Positions 36,184-47,100 of a stretch of DNA of 64,000 nt are shown here, in pieces (the stretch's first letter is position 1; every line of letters starts with the position of its first letter). The position numbers were made by a program, and so were the translations under genes. Below the pieces are notes generated by a model. That model was not told where the DNA came from. It made no database searches and saw nothing but the letters and a program-made list of their open reading frames with translations. The stretch is from Leuctra nigra (lineage: Eukaryota; Arthropoda; Insecta; Plecoptera; Leuctridae): contig OW203765.1 in assembly GCA_934045905.1 (NCBI GenBank), positions 27,995,997 through 28,059,996 on the forward strand. The letters run 5' to 3'.

Positions 36184-39100
36184 ATGCGACTTCTCATTGT
36201 GATTGCTGTCGTGCTGGCTGCGGCTGCGGCTACAGATGCCACTAGATATGATGGGTGAGTGGCAATTGTAAAAGTTTAAATTCTAAGTTCATTTAAATTT
36301 CTTGTTTTTGGGAAGTGTTTAAGACAATTGAGTAGTGAGTTTGACCTTGAAGAGTTTTTTAATCGATTTTTATCAATTTCTTTTACCAATGTTATTGTTA
36401 ATAAATAGGGACACCTGTTTTTCGCGCGCGCGAAATGCGCGAAATTTTCAGAATGTTGAGCTATCATATTTTGAACAAATTTTCTCCATGAATCACATCA
36501 TAACCTGTCATAATATGATCGCGACAAAACGAGAAATTGTGATGTTTTAGGCCATAACACCGAAATCAACATCTTTACGCGACATAACACCGAAATTTAA
36601 TGATTTTTGCAACATTATACTAATTTTCATCAATTTTGAAGACAAAATATCATTTTTAACACGAAAATAAAATATATTTCAACTTAAAGTCAATGACAGT
36701 GACAGCTTGTCTGGCTTAAAGCAATCATACCAACCTTAAAAATAATGTCAAAGTTGCATATCTTCCCGCCAAATATTTAAAAAATATTTAATTTACTTTA
36801 ATGTAGGATAAATATTAAATTACTTGTGTGCAAATTGCCAATTGTAAAGCTGGAATTTGGAAGATTATTGAAAAAGTGTGAAATAAATCTTAATTGTTGC
36901 AGGAAATGCATGTATAGGCAGAAAATGCCAGAGGTAATGATGATTTGAAATTTTGAATATTTTTAAAACTTGAAGTTTTGGCAATTTTTACAAGAAATTT
37001 TAATAACACCATAAAACGCAAAATTTCATTATCTTAAAACGAAATTTTGGATTTTATTAAACCATTTTCAGGTGTCTCTATTAATAAAATAAGGCTTTGT
37101 ACGCGTCTTCAGAACAGTTCAATTGAAATAATTTCATAGCTTGGAATGGTTTATTATTTTTATTATTTCCTACAGGCGTTTAGTGCCTGAAAATTAGTAA
37201 AAATCTGGCACTAAAAGTCGGTATGACGAAATTAAACTAATATTCCATTCCAAACTATGAAATTATTTTCATTGAACTGTTCTGAAGACTCGTACAAAGC
37301 CTTATTTTATGAACAATTACATTGGTCAAAGATATTAATAAAAATCGATTAAAAACTCTTCAAGGTCAAACTCACTACTCAGCAGTCTTAAATATACGGT
37401 TTAGGTACCATAATATCACACTGTCACACACTTTTAATTTTTGACCAATTCAGATAATTTTATGCTAAATCTGCTCATATAATTTTTGAGATCAAAATGT
37501 AAAAGACCAAATAACAGAGCAATCTATAGAGCAATCAATTTACTACATAATCAGCATACATCGGTGTTCAATCAGTGGGTCAGTGATGCTTCCACTTCAA
37601 GTATAACACGTCGAAGCTCATCAGATGTGCATGTTATGACTGGATTTCTCTGTACGCAGGTACAAAGTGTTCCAACTGACTCCTACAGCCAGCCAGATGG
37701 AGCTACTGTCGCAGTTCGACGATGTGCAAGGATTCGACTTCTGGTCGAGACAACGCAATCCTGGAGCCCCGGTGGACATCATGGTCGCGCCTGCGCAGCA
37801 ACGCCAGTTCATCAAGTTCCTTCACCTCGAGGCCATCGAGAATAAAGTGCTCATTGAAGATGTCCAGGTGTAAGTACAGAGCATGAAGACGACGTATGGC
37901 TCTCCTCTTCAAGAGTTTGGAAACCACTGAAGTCTCAGTCTCTAATTTTAAATAACCATGTATGCACAAATGAATGTAAATTATTTTTAATGTCAATGTT
38001 TACAGAGGGTTTGACAAGGAGAAAGAGCAACGAGATTTAACACCACGAGCTGAAGGAAAAATCACCTTCGACAGATACTACAACTTCGATGAGGTAATAA
38101 AGGAGAGTGATAAAGAGGATATCAGAACTGAGATTATTTTAACTTCAGCCGACATTATGTCGACAAATCTTATTACATACCATTTTAACTAAATAAGTAT
38201 AAATGTATAACTTCCATTTTACATCAGTACGCTATAGTTTCACATACTTTTACTTCATATTCAACTTTGAACAGAAGTTGTTTGCAAATTGAGTTGCCAT
38301 TCCTGTGATTATTTTGTTTGTTTCCAACCAATTAGATAAACGCCTACTTGAACGAGATGGTCGCCACATATCCAAGTCTCGCATCGGTTGAGGAAATCGG
38401 CACGAGCACAGAAGGACAAATCCTTCAAGTGTTGAAGATCTCATCTGGAGGCACGAACAAGCCCATTGTCTGGATCGACGCTGGAGTCAATGCTCGGGAA
38501 TGGCTCGCTCCATCCATGGCTCTCTACGTCATCAACCAACTTCTGGAGGTGCCCGGCAACGAAGCTCTCTACGCTGATAGAGACTGGTGGATTCTGCCAG
38601 TTGGCAATCCGGACGGTTATGCGTGGACATTCACCAATGTAAGTAGATGATTAGATACTGATATTATCAAAACGACATGTATGAAATCAGGAATTAACTT
38701 GACATATTGTCTTTTTAGGACCGTCTCTGGAGGAAGACTCGTAGCACGGCTGTGTCCACGACGTGCCCTGGAGTCGACCCTAACAGGAACTTCGACTTCC
38801 ACTGGGGTGGTGAGTAACCATCAGAAAGAATTTTAATCGAACATGCACAATGCGTCATCAAAACATATTCCTAGTTTATCAAGTGTATCAATCTTTTTAC
38901 TGGAATATAATTAAAGTAATGCAAATATTCTAAAGTAATCAACTATCTCATTAAGCCCAATTTACACGGAGCAACTTCTTGTACAACTTCTGTACCACAC
39001 TTCTGTATCACACTTCTTGATTGGAAATTAGAACCTGTTTTAAGTTATGTGACAGAAAGTTGCGTCGTGTCAATACAAAATTGTATGAAAAATGGGAATG

Positions 39101-42100
39101 TGACACAGAAGTTGTTGTGTAAATGGGGCTTAAAAGTGGTGTAGACTTATTTAAATATGACTCATAACTAGGTGTGAATACCGAGTTACGGTGTTCCGAA
39201 TCTAAACTAACCTTGTAATATGATCTATGATCAGAGGTCGGCTCCAGTACGGATCCCTGCTCGGAAATCTTCGCCGGACCGAACGCCTTCTCCGAGCCCG
39301 AAGTCCGGAGCATCAGTGACGCCATCTTGGCCAACGCAGACAGAATTGGAATCTACATCTCCCTCCACGCATACGGCGAGGTAATGTCATGCACAGTAGA
39401 GTAAAACACAGTCATAGAGTTGGTTGGTATACATTCTTTGCTTTCTGTCTCGAAGACAAGTTATTTTAAACTAGGAAAACGCTCAGTGTAACGCGTTGAT
39501 GAGCGAGCACGGGTACGTGCAAATTCTCGAACCGGAAATGCGTATACAACGCACAGAAAACATATACATCCATATGGAATTGATTATGATATCAACTTAA
39601 AAGTGTATGCTTTTCATCGAAACTTTAAAATAGCATCTAAGCACCTGGTTCATAAAGCAAATCAGAATCAATTTTCAATTGGCACTGGAAAACATTCATT
39701 TCGATACTTCATTACTGACAGATATTAAAAATGTAAATAACTTCATACGTTCTTAACTGATTGGGATGCAATTTTGTAAAATAAGAGACAATATTGGTCT
39801 TAATGATCATGCAAAATATGAGTTTGATCAGAATTATCGAAGACCGTTTTCATTTTTCAGCCTATCAGGAGATATTTATTTAAATTTTAACCAATGAATC
39901 TGAGTAACGCGTTGATGAGCGAGCACGGATACGCGCAACACCTCGAACCGAAATTCTGTCTATCGAAAATGTCATTAAAAGCCAATAATTCTAAAATTTC
40001 GCCACAGATTTGTATAGAAATCTCAAAACATTCCTAAAATATTGGTCCAAATAACCATGCAAAGCTTTAAGTTGATCGATTGAACCTTTATGATTGAACT
40101 GTTCCGTGTTAATTTTCAAAAATCACAGGATCTCCTTTAAAAAATATACCTGAGACCACTCATATGATATAAGTGTGTCTACACAATATCAGATCGACTG
40201 TTGAACGGTCATTATCAGTTTCATTTGCGTTTGAAAGTTTCTGCTCTAACTACCTTGCCTTGAACTGAAGAGTCGAAGTCGCCGTGAATTTGACAGCCAA
40301 CACGCAAATAGTCCGTAAAATGTCAATAACGTTTGGATTTAAACACAGATTAGTATGAAAATTGTCAAAAATGCAGATAATGTTGGTCCCAACCATCATG
40401 CGAAGTTATAAGTTGATCGTTCAATCGGTTATAGTTTAAATTTCTAAAAACACAGGAAAGATGGTTTTAAATTTTAACCAATGGGAGGATTTGGCTGAAA
40501 CTTTGTTTGATTGGGTACAATGTTGGGGGTAATGACTTGTCAAAATTTCAATTTGATTAAAACAACCAATCGAAAGTTAATTTTTTTTAAATTTGAACCA
40601 ATCAATGGATTTCAAAAAAATTAGGGTCTGCAACAATCAGAAATGTTACGTACATGTGTGCAAAATTTCAGCTCGATCAAAGAAAAACTCTGACCTGTAT
40701 ATCGTCAGTAACAGAAAAAAAAAAAAATCAAAAAAAAAAAAACAGAGGTCCGTGCCAAAAGAGCCAAAAGGAGACGCTCGCTTCGCTCGCTCAATAACAG
40801 GCTCATAATTACAGCATTTCGGCTTGTTCGGGTTGGCTACGACAATTGATATTTTTAATGTTTCAAACGTTCACCTTCTTATTTGGAGTACAAATAAGAT
40901 AAAAGTTCAAAAACGTGTTTTCTTCTCAGAAATGAACTTTTAAAAATCAATCTTAACCAATGAAATATATCATGGTACTGTAATTAATTCGGAGAAAATC
41001 TTATCTTGATATGCGTTCAGTCATAAAGATTCCTGCTCGTTTTCAGTATTTCCTCTATCCTTGGGGCTGGACTGCTGAACTGCCAACAAACTGGCAAGAA
41101 TTGGTAAGTTATTTCAAAAGTGATTATCTAGCTGTATTGGATCTTATCTTACAGCTCAGAGCCAAGAGCATCTGTTTATATTCAACATGTTTGTGGAGCA
41201 AAGATGTAATTCCTTCTATTACTGAAGTCATTCAAATAGCTATAGGACGACCTAGTTAGTAAATTATACTTTAAATGTATTCTTGCTCTCTCCAAGGCCT
41301 CTCATTAGATGTATTAAGAAGCCAGGCCTATATTGAGATTGTTTCAAAGTAGGGCACCAAATGTTACCACTAATGTTGACACTTCTTATATGCGCTTCAG
41401 TTGTGGATGACAAGCGAGTGTGTTTTGACTACTAATAGTACTTATGAATGTCCAGCAATCTCTGGCGGAAGAAGCTGATGCAGCGCAACAGGCGGCTGGA
41501 GGAAATCCCTACACAATCGGTTCTTCAACCAACGTGCTCTGTAAGTTAAACATCTACAAATTGCGATGAATATGTAAAAATAAGTGTTTTATATTGTCTT
41601 CGGCAAATGATAAAACGGTATTTGAAATACATGGATTGGCTGAAAAAACCTATGCAGTATATTGTTAAATCGGCGTCTAACTCTTGTAGTTGAGCTCTGA
41701 TTTCATTGATTATAACAAGGATTGACTCTCATTGGACCTGCCAAGAAGCCAATCCGTTTCGTTTAATTATCGTTTTATGATTTGTTGAGTGTACAAAGGG
41801 CGTGTGCATTGGGGTTTGTACACCTTTGACGGTCAATATTATAATAGAGCCAATAGTTGGGCCTTATTTGCACATGAGATCGGTTGTTACTAGTGGGTAA
41901 AGTCATATCACGAGATGGCAGTCTTTTGCCAGCATACAGTTTAATTAATAATACAGTTTGTGATGGTCGGCTGAGTGGTAACGCTCTGAACTTGTATTCC
42001 GGAGGCCCGGGTTCGATTCCCGCGGCCGTCCTTCCTGACTGGGGGTTTTTCGTGGTATTCCCTCAGTCGCCAGTCAAATTCTGGGAAAGTACCCTACTAA

Positions 42101-42517
42101 TAGGCCACGACCGCCTCCTTCCCACCTTCCATCCTTACCTACTCTTCATTATCATCTCCCAATCATCATCATAATCATTCATCCGTCGCCATTAGCCTCG
42201 CTGCAGAACAGTGCGACGTTAAGCCCCAGACAATAATACAGTTTGTGACTATTTGAGTGCGAAACGACTGATTCAGCGAGGTCGGTATCAGTGTTTCCAA
42301 GGCAAGCAAGTGACTTAATATGTTTCGTTCTATTTCAGCGCCTGCGTCGGGCGTGAGTGACGACTGGGCGCTGGGAGCCGCCTTGATCCCGATGTCCTAC
42401 GCCCTGGAGCTGCCCGGGGGCGGCCCGGCGGGCTACGACCCACCGGTGTCCGACCTTGAGAACATTCTCGCCACATTCTTCCCAGCCATCAGGGTCTTGG
42501 GAGAGTTCGTCGTCTGA
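36184..42517 (+). CDS. M14 zinc carboxypeptidase-like protein, probably catalytically dead
   Basis: Nine exons splice in frame: 36184-36254, 37660-37869, 38006-38093, 38336-38638, 38719-38809, 39235-39380, 41047-41103, 41456-41540, 42339-42517 (TGA). The 409-residue product has a signal peptide ([16 protein letters not shown]), an activation propeptide to about residue 115 and a full M14A domain. Conserved: substrate Arg in WRKTRS (R232), PNRN (N246, R247), Cys240/Cys263 as for the usual disulfide, SLHAYG (H299, third zinc ligand; Y301) and general-base Glu374. Changed: the first zinc ligand of HAREW is Asn175 (GVNAREW), the position of the mobile Tyr248 of carboxypeptidase A is Ser351 ([12 protein letters not shown]), and the usual ELRD is ELPG. 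All splice sites are canonical and the frame is open, so this is a coding gene, not an ordinary pseudogene. Family role: removal of C-terminal residues from peptides in the gut lumen. This member likely binds rather than cleaves, or is weakened. Confidence 0.9.
36319..37391. mobile_element. TTAA-bounded fold-back element in carboxypeptidase intron 1
   Basis: An 85-bp left arm starting TTAAGACAATTGAGTAGTG and its inverse ending at 37391 enclose an inner hairpin (37085-37150 with 37242-37315). TTAA occurs at both outer ends. An odd CGCGCGCGCGAAATGCGCG stretch lies at 36423-36441. No frame of note. Confidence 0.7.
38955..39129. repeat. TTAA-flanked MITE, 175 bp
   Basis: TTAA at 38951-38954 and 39130-39133 flank GCCCAATTTACACGGAGCAA and the inverse end GTGTAAATGGGGC. 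In the carboxypeptidase intron 38810-39234. Confidence 0.7.
39471..40794 (-). mobile_element. Helitron-like element, family Y, copy 2
   Basis: On the minus strand it runs from TTGAGCGAGCGAAGC (40794) to TTTTCCTAG (39471), with A before and T after. Nearly identical over 1.3 kb to the copy at 58829-60155. Contains an A-rich tract, CCAATGAATGG-type internal repeats and an internal second copy of the end-like AACGCGTTGATGAGCGAGCACGG. In the carboxypeptidase intron 39381-41046. Confidence 0.82.
41964..42231 (+). mobile_element. tRNA-derived SINE, 268 bp
   Basis: Starts with a tRNA-like head: A-box-like TGGTCGGCTGAGTGG (41964) and perfect B box GGTTCGATTCC (42010-42020) with a GGCCGTCC acceptor-like end. 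A tRNA-unrelated body follows, with GTGCGACGTTAAGCCCC near the 3' end. A perfect 17-bp target duplication AATAATACAGTTTGTGA flanks it (41947-41963, 42232-42248). Sits in the last carboxypeptidase intron, sense orientation. Confidence 0.92.
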
Positions 42518-42553
42518 TATTTATAATACAATGTTATATTATATATTGGAAGA

Positions 42554-42563
42554 AATAAATAAA
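42554..42563 (+). promoter_or_regulatory. poly(A) signal of the carboxypeptidase gene
   Basis: Two overlapping AATAAA hexamers lie 37 and 41 bp after the stop codon, giving a short 3' UTR. Confidence 0.7.
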
Positions 42564-43817
42564 ATATTTTAACAATGTATACACCTTCTTTAAATTGATT
42601 TTGCATATTGATCCAAACATGAACTCCAAACAATTAATATTAGTATCCACTTATTATATGTATTTACACATTTCCTTTTGGAAAAGTAGGTATAGTTGTC
42701 TAGTCTGGCAAATTATTCAGAAGTAAGATTTTTAAATAAATATTACTGAGCTATTTATAAACCATTCAGTATTGGCTTTATATGTCATTTGTAATATCCC
42801 AAATAGGATCATTACTTGAATTTGATTGGGACATTTGATAATACCAGGTATGTTTATTAAAATTAGAATGGAAAATGTCGTGTAAAGGTCTAAGATGTTG
42901 GATGAATCTTTATTGAAGTGGGCCTCATATTCACTTACTTATCATATCATGATTAAAAATGACATCGATAATAAATAAAAACAGTACCTTGTCATTCTCC
43001 TGGCGGTCTCTACCCACGTTTGGCTTCTCCTGCACTGTGTTGATTACACAAATATTTGTTTGTACATTTTTTACCAATTATCATGACCCATTATCATTAT
43101 CATACTGTCCATATCATGTACATGTAAAGTAAGTACTGGTTTAGGAAAGTCTGTTGCTTTAATTCGTTGTGTAAACTCCAAACAACTTAGGTTTTGCCAT
43201 TCTCCTGACATCATTTTTCGTCATTTCTCGTAATTCTCCTGCTGTAGCTTGAAATTTTGGAAGTGCAAGTACAGGCACACATCCTTCTTTCAAATTATGT
43301 CCTGGCTATCAAGTACCATTCAAAATGTCTCAAAGTACACATCAATTTTTTTCTGATTTTTAAATTTTAGTACAAAAATGTTATTTTTGTTCAAACATAC
43401 CTGTTTGTTTAAGTTAATTCACGTTAATTCACGTTAATTTTAAAATAAATATTTCAAGTACATTTTACGTAATGAACTTAATATACACAATGCATTTTTT
43501 TTTAGTACGTGTTAGTTTGGTTTCATTTATGATACCCATCACAACTTTTCAGAAGCGAATTAGCTTAATTTCAATGCTAAACATTTAGATTTCATTTATT
43601 GACTGCTCTTTTGAAAAGTAGTAATTTTATGGGTTATAGTGTCAACTAGATACGTTTAAATGTATAACTTATTATTAAGAAAAATAAGTTTGTTTTAAAT
43701 TATTCAAGAAGATATTTGATACTTATCAAATTTCTTCCAATCAAGATCCAGATAATTTTTTTTTGCTAACACAGTTTGTTTCAGACTAGTCTTTTCCTAA
43801 AAGGAATGAGGAAATGG
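42564..43817. other. intergenic, no feature seen
   Basis: AT-rich sequence between convergent genes. A small triple repeat of GTTAATTCAC lies at about 43415-43440. No coding signal. Confidence 0.6.
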
Positions 43818-44032
43818 TACACTCGGCCAAACAAAACTTGAACGTTGACCAAATTTGAATGACTGCTGGTCATGTCCCATAACCAATCAAAGCTTGTTAT
43901 TATTATTGAAATGTGAGGTCACCTACTAGAGTGAAACAAGAAGATTGCTTGGACTGACTTCTGATGGTGCGATCTTACATTTATCAGCCTATCAGATTTA
44001 TTGAACGTTCAAGTTTTTTTTGGCCAAGTGTA
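43818..44032. repeat. mariner-like MITE, 215 bp
   Basis: TACACTCGGCCAAACAAAAC...TTGAACGTT and its inverse AACGTTCAAG...GGCCAAGTGTA. TA at both ends fits a TA target duplication. Lies between the convergent carboxypeptidase and aminopeptidase 3' ends. Confidence 0.7.
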
Positions 44033-44089
44033 CATGATTCCACTTTCATACATTGTAAACGATATCACTTATTTTGCTAAATTCACATA

Positions 44090-44095
44090 TTTATT
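44090..44095 (-). promoter_or_regulatory. poly(A) signal of aminopeptidase N
   Basis: AATAAA on the minus strand, 77 bp beyond the stop codon. It is the first such hexamer downstream of the gene and precedes a MITE (43818-44032). Confidence 0.6.
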
Positions 44096-44171
44096 TTTAT
44101 TATAAAAACATGACATGAACGTGGGTAAAAACACATTATAAAATTAGTTGACAATTTGCTTGATTCTTCTA

Positions 44172-47100
44172 CTAATTCTTGACTGTGTTGTTGTTGATCC
44201 AGTCGATGACCTCTTGACCCGAGGTGGCCACCCACTGGATGTTGTCGCCTACGATACTGATCGCTCGCTCCACGTTAGCCGCTGCAGTTCCAAGGTCAGC
44301 GCCATTTATGTCCAGGAACAATTGCATCTGAACAAGACAACATTTAGTCATCAGTGTGATTTACTTTAAAAGAGCACAAGATTTGCAAAACCTCATTGAA
44401 TATAATGCATACCTGTATTTTATAAAAATTAAAAATGGTGGCATATGGTGGGAAAATTAAAAAATTAAATTAGGTAATGATTTTTTTTTTAGCTTAAGCA
44501 CATTATAAGGGACTGTAACACAATGAAATATTAATTTAGTGATTTAACTAAATTATTATTGTATTGTCCCGCCCTATGCCACCATTTGTAATATCCACAA
44601 CACACAATTCACAAGATTGTACACGATTTAAAAAACCTTATTGAATATATTCATACTTTAATTTTATGAATACTACAAATGGTGGCATATGGTGGGACAA
44701 ATAAAAAATTGTATCTTAGATTTAATTATAATTATTACAATAAATTCGAGCTACCATTCTTTTAGGGTGTGTCACAGTACTTCTGAAGGAAGGAGGACCT
44801 GTGATTTCCTTGGAGACATTGAACTTCGTTTTGGATAATAATATAATTTCCTACAGCTGAATATATTATATCAATCTATCATCCTAGACTATATTATATT
44901 AGGTATATCATATTAATTTACCTTGTCTGCTTGGTCTTGCCTGTTGCTTCTGTTAGCAATGTTGACCATGAGATTTCCCACAGAGTTCATTGACCCGTAG
45001 CTGAAATAACAAGTCAAGATACAATTCTTAAATATCATATTACCCAGGATGTCTGGATTTTACACGAAAACACTGATCTAACACAGTAAATGATATATTC
45101 AGTGAATTTGTGGGAAAAATAGCTACTGAAAGCATTAAAATAATTGATACTTATTTAAAGAATGATTAAGGGATTAATGGTTATGGGAGACCCACATTAT
45201 TTGGAAAAATACAGACAATTAATATTTTCCTTCTTCTGTATATAGGACAGAAACGTGTGTATCGTGGGTAATGGATAGACAAGTTTGTGGCTCTGAAGAT
45301 ATTCTTAAGGAGTTGTGGGGTCTCAAGATTAGAGCACGTAGGGCATGAGGAGATAAGAAGACGGATGGGAGTGAAAGGGACAGTGGTGGATTGTGCAGAA
45401 ACAAAGAGACTTGTTTGGTATGAACATGTTCAGCTCATGGAACCTAGAGGTGGCCGAAGAAACTAGATGCTTGGATACCTCCTGGTAGAAGAAGACGAGG
45501 GCGACCAGAAGAGGATTGGAAGAAACAGGTGCTGCTGGACATGTCAAGAAGAAGGATTGGTGATGATGACTGGACGGACAGAGAGAGGTGGCGTCTGGAG
45601 TGCGGGAAACGACCCAATAATATTGTAACTTACTAAGTAGCAATCTCCTGGAAGTTAGCAATGACGAAGTCCAGAGCTGTGTCCAGACCACCAGGATTGT
45701 TGTAGACCGAAGCAAAGACGGCGGTTGAGTCTTGTCGGCGGATGCTGGATCCTTCGGTGATGGCCAGTGTCATGTAACTTGGGGAAAAGTAATCATTGAT
45801 AACTAGCTAGATCAAGAGTATCGAGAAAATCTGAATCCAATATTCAAGTTTGAGCTCGTTTGTTGACGTTGCAAGTCTGATTTAACCCGTGAAAGCATAT
45901 GGTGACATCCCACGCTTACGCATTGAGTGTGTCCACGTCGTTGGAGCATCCGAGAGCGGATATGATGAGGTTGGATTCTGTGGCTACTTGGTTGTCCAGG
46001 TACTTCTGGTAGAGGAAGTCCCACTCTGTGACGCCCCCGTACTTGAGCGATGTGCAGTACACAGTGCTCTTCACATCGGGCTTGATCCTAAAGACGAGAA
46101 GAATACGTCCTGGAATAGTGGACTTGGTCGAGTCAGGTGCGTATTCAGAAGGAGGGGGCACGCCCCCCCCCCCCTCTGAATACCCCGAAATCATCCCCGA
46201 AATCATGATTTTATCTAAGAAAATAAGCACACTTAAAATAATATGTGAAAAAGAACACTTAAATATAGGCAGATAATGTCAAAAACGTTCAAAAATGGTT
46301 ACCCAAAATAGCTATCCACTGCGATTCAAAATTGCACCTATAAATCGGGGGCTGTGCCCCCGAACCCCAGTTTTCCACTGTGATTTGTCAAAAGTAATGT
46401 ATTCGTATTGTATAATGTATAATGTACCCATAAAAAACACTCCGTGTAAAAATACCCGCCAAGTCTCTTCAACTATAAAAAAATAGAAGAAATCTAAAAA
46501 TTCAACACTGAAAAGAAGTGATATCAAAAAATGAGCCAAGTCTAAACTTAATTTTAAAAACCAAAATATACTTGGCGCATCGTGTATATAAATAGTATAG
46601 AAGCATATGCCAAAAATTAAATGTACCTAAATATATATAATATACCTATAATGCCCTTAAAAACGATGCGCCAAGTATATTTTGGTTTTTAAAATTAAGT
46701 TTTGACTTGGCTCATTTTTTGATATCACTTCTTTTCAGTGTTGAATTTTTAGATTTCTTCTATTTTTTTATAGTTGAAGAGACTTGGCGGGTATTTTTAC
46801 ACGGATTGTTTTTTATGGGGATATCACTTATTTTTTTAGTTTATTTACACAACTTGTAACACACATCGGAGCAACAATGACCAATTACTTTTAAAAAATA
46901 CGCCATTTCCGAATTGGTTAATACGAAAAATTGTGTTTGGTGCTCAATATACCTAAGCTTAAAGTGATATTCCATGAAGAATTGCGCAAGCTTCGTTACA
47001 ATCAGTCCAGCCGTTTTCGAGATATGGTATCACTTCCGGTTTTCAAAATGGCGACTAAAATTACTGCCACATAGAATTTATTTCTATAAATGTTATGTAT

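Noticed and set aside
37486..37845. 119-residue plus-strand frame over carboxypeptidase exon 2
   Set aside because: It reads across the intron and in the wrong frame of exon 37660-37869.
41964..42031. Possible functional tRNA gene
   Set aside because: A and B boxes are present, but the sequence continues into a SINE body with target duplications on both sides, and the cloverleaf arms do not pair well.
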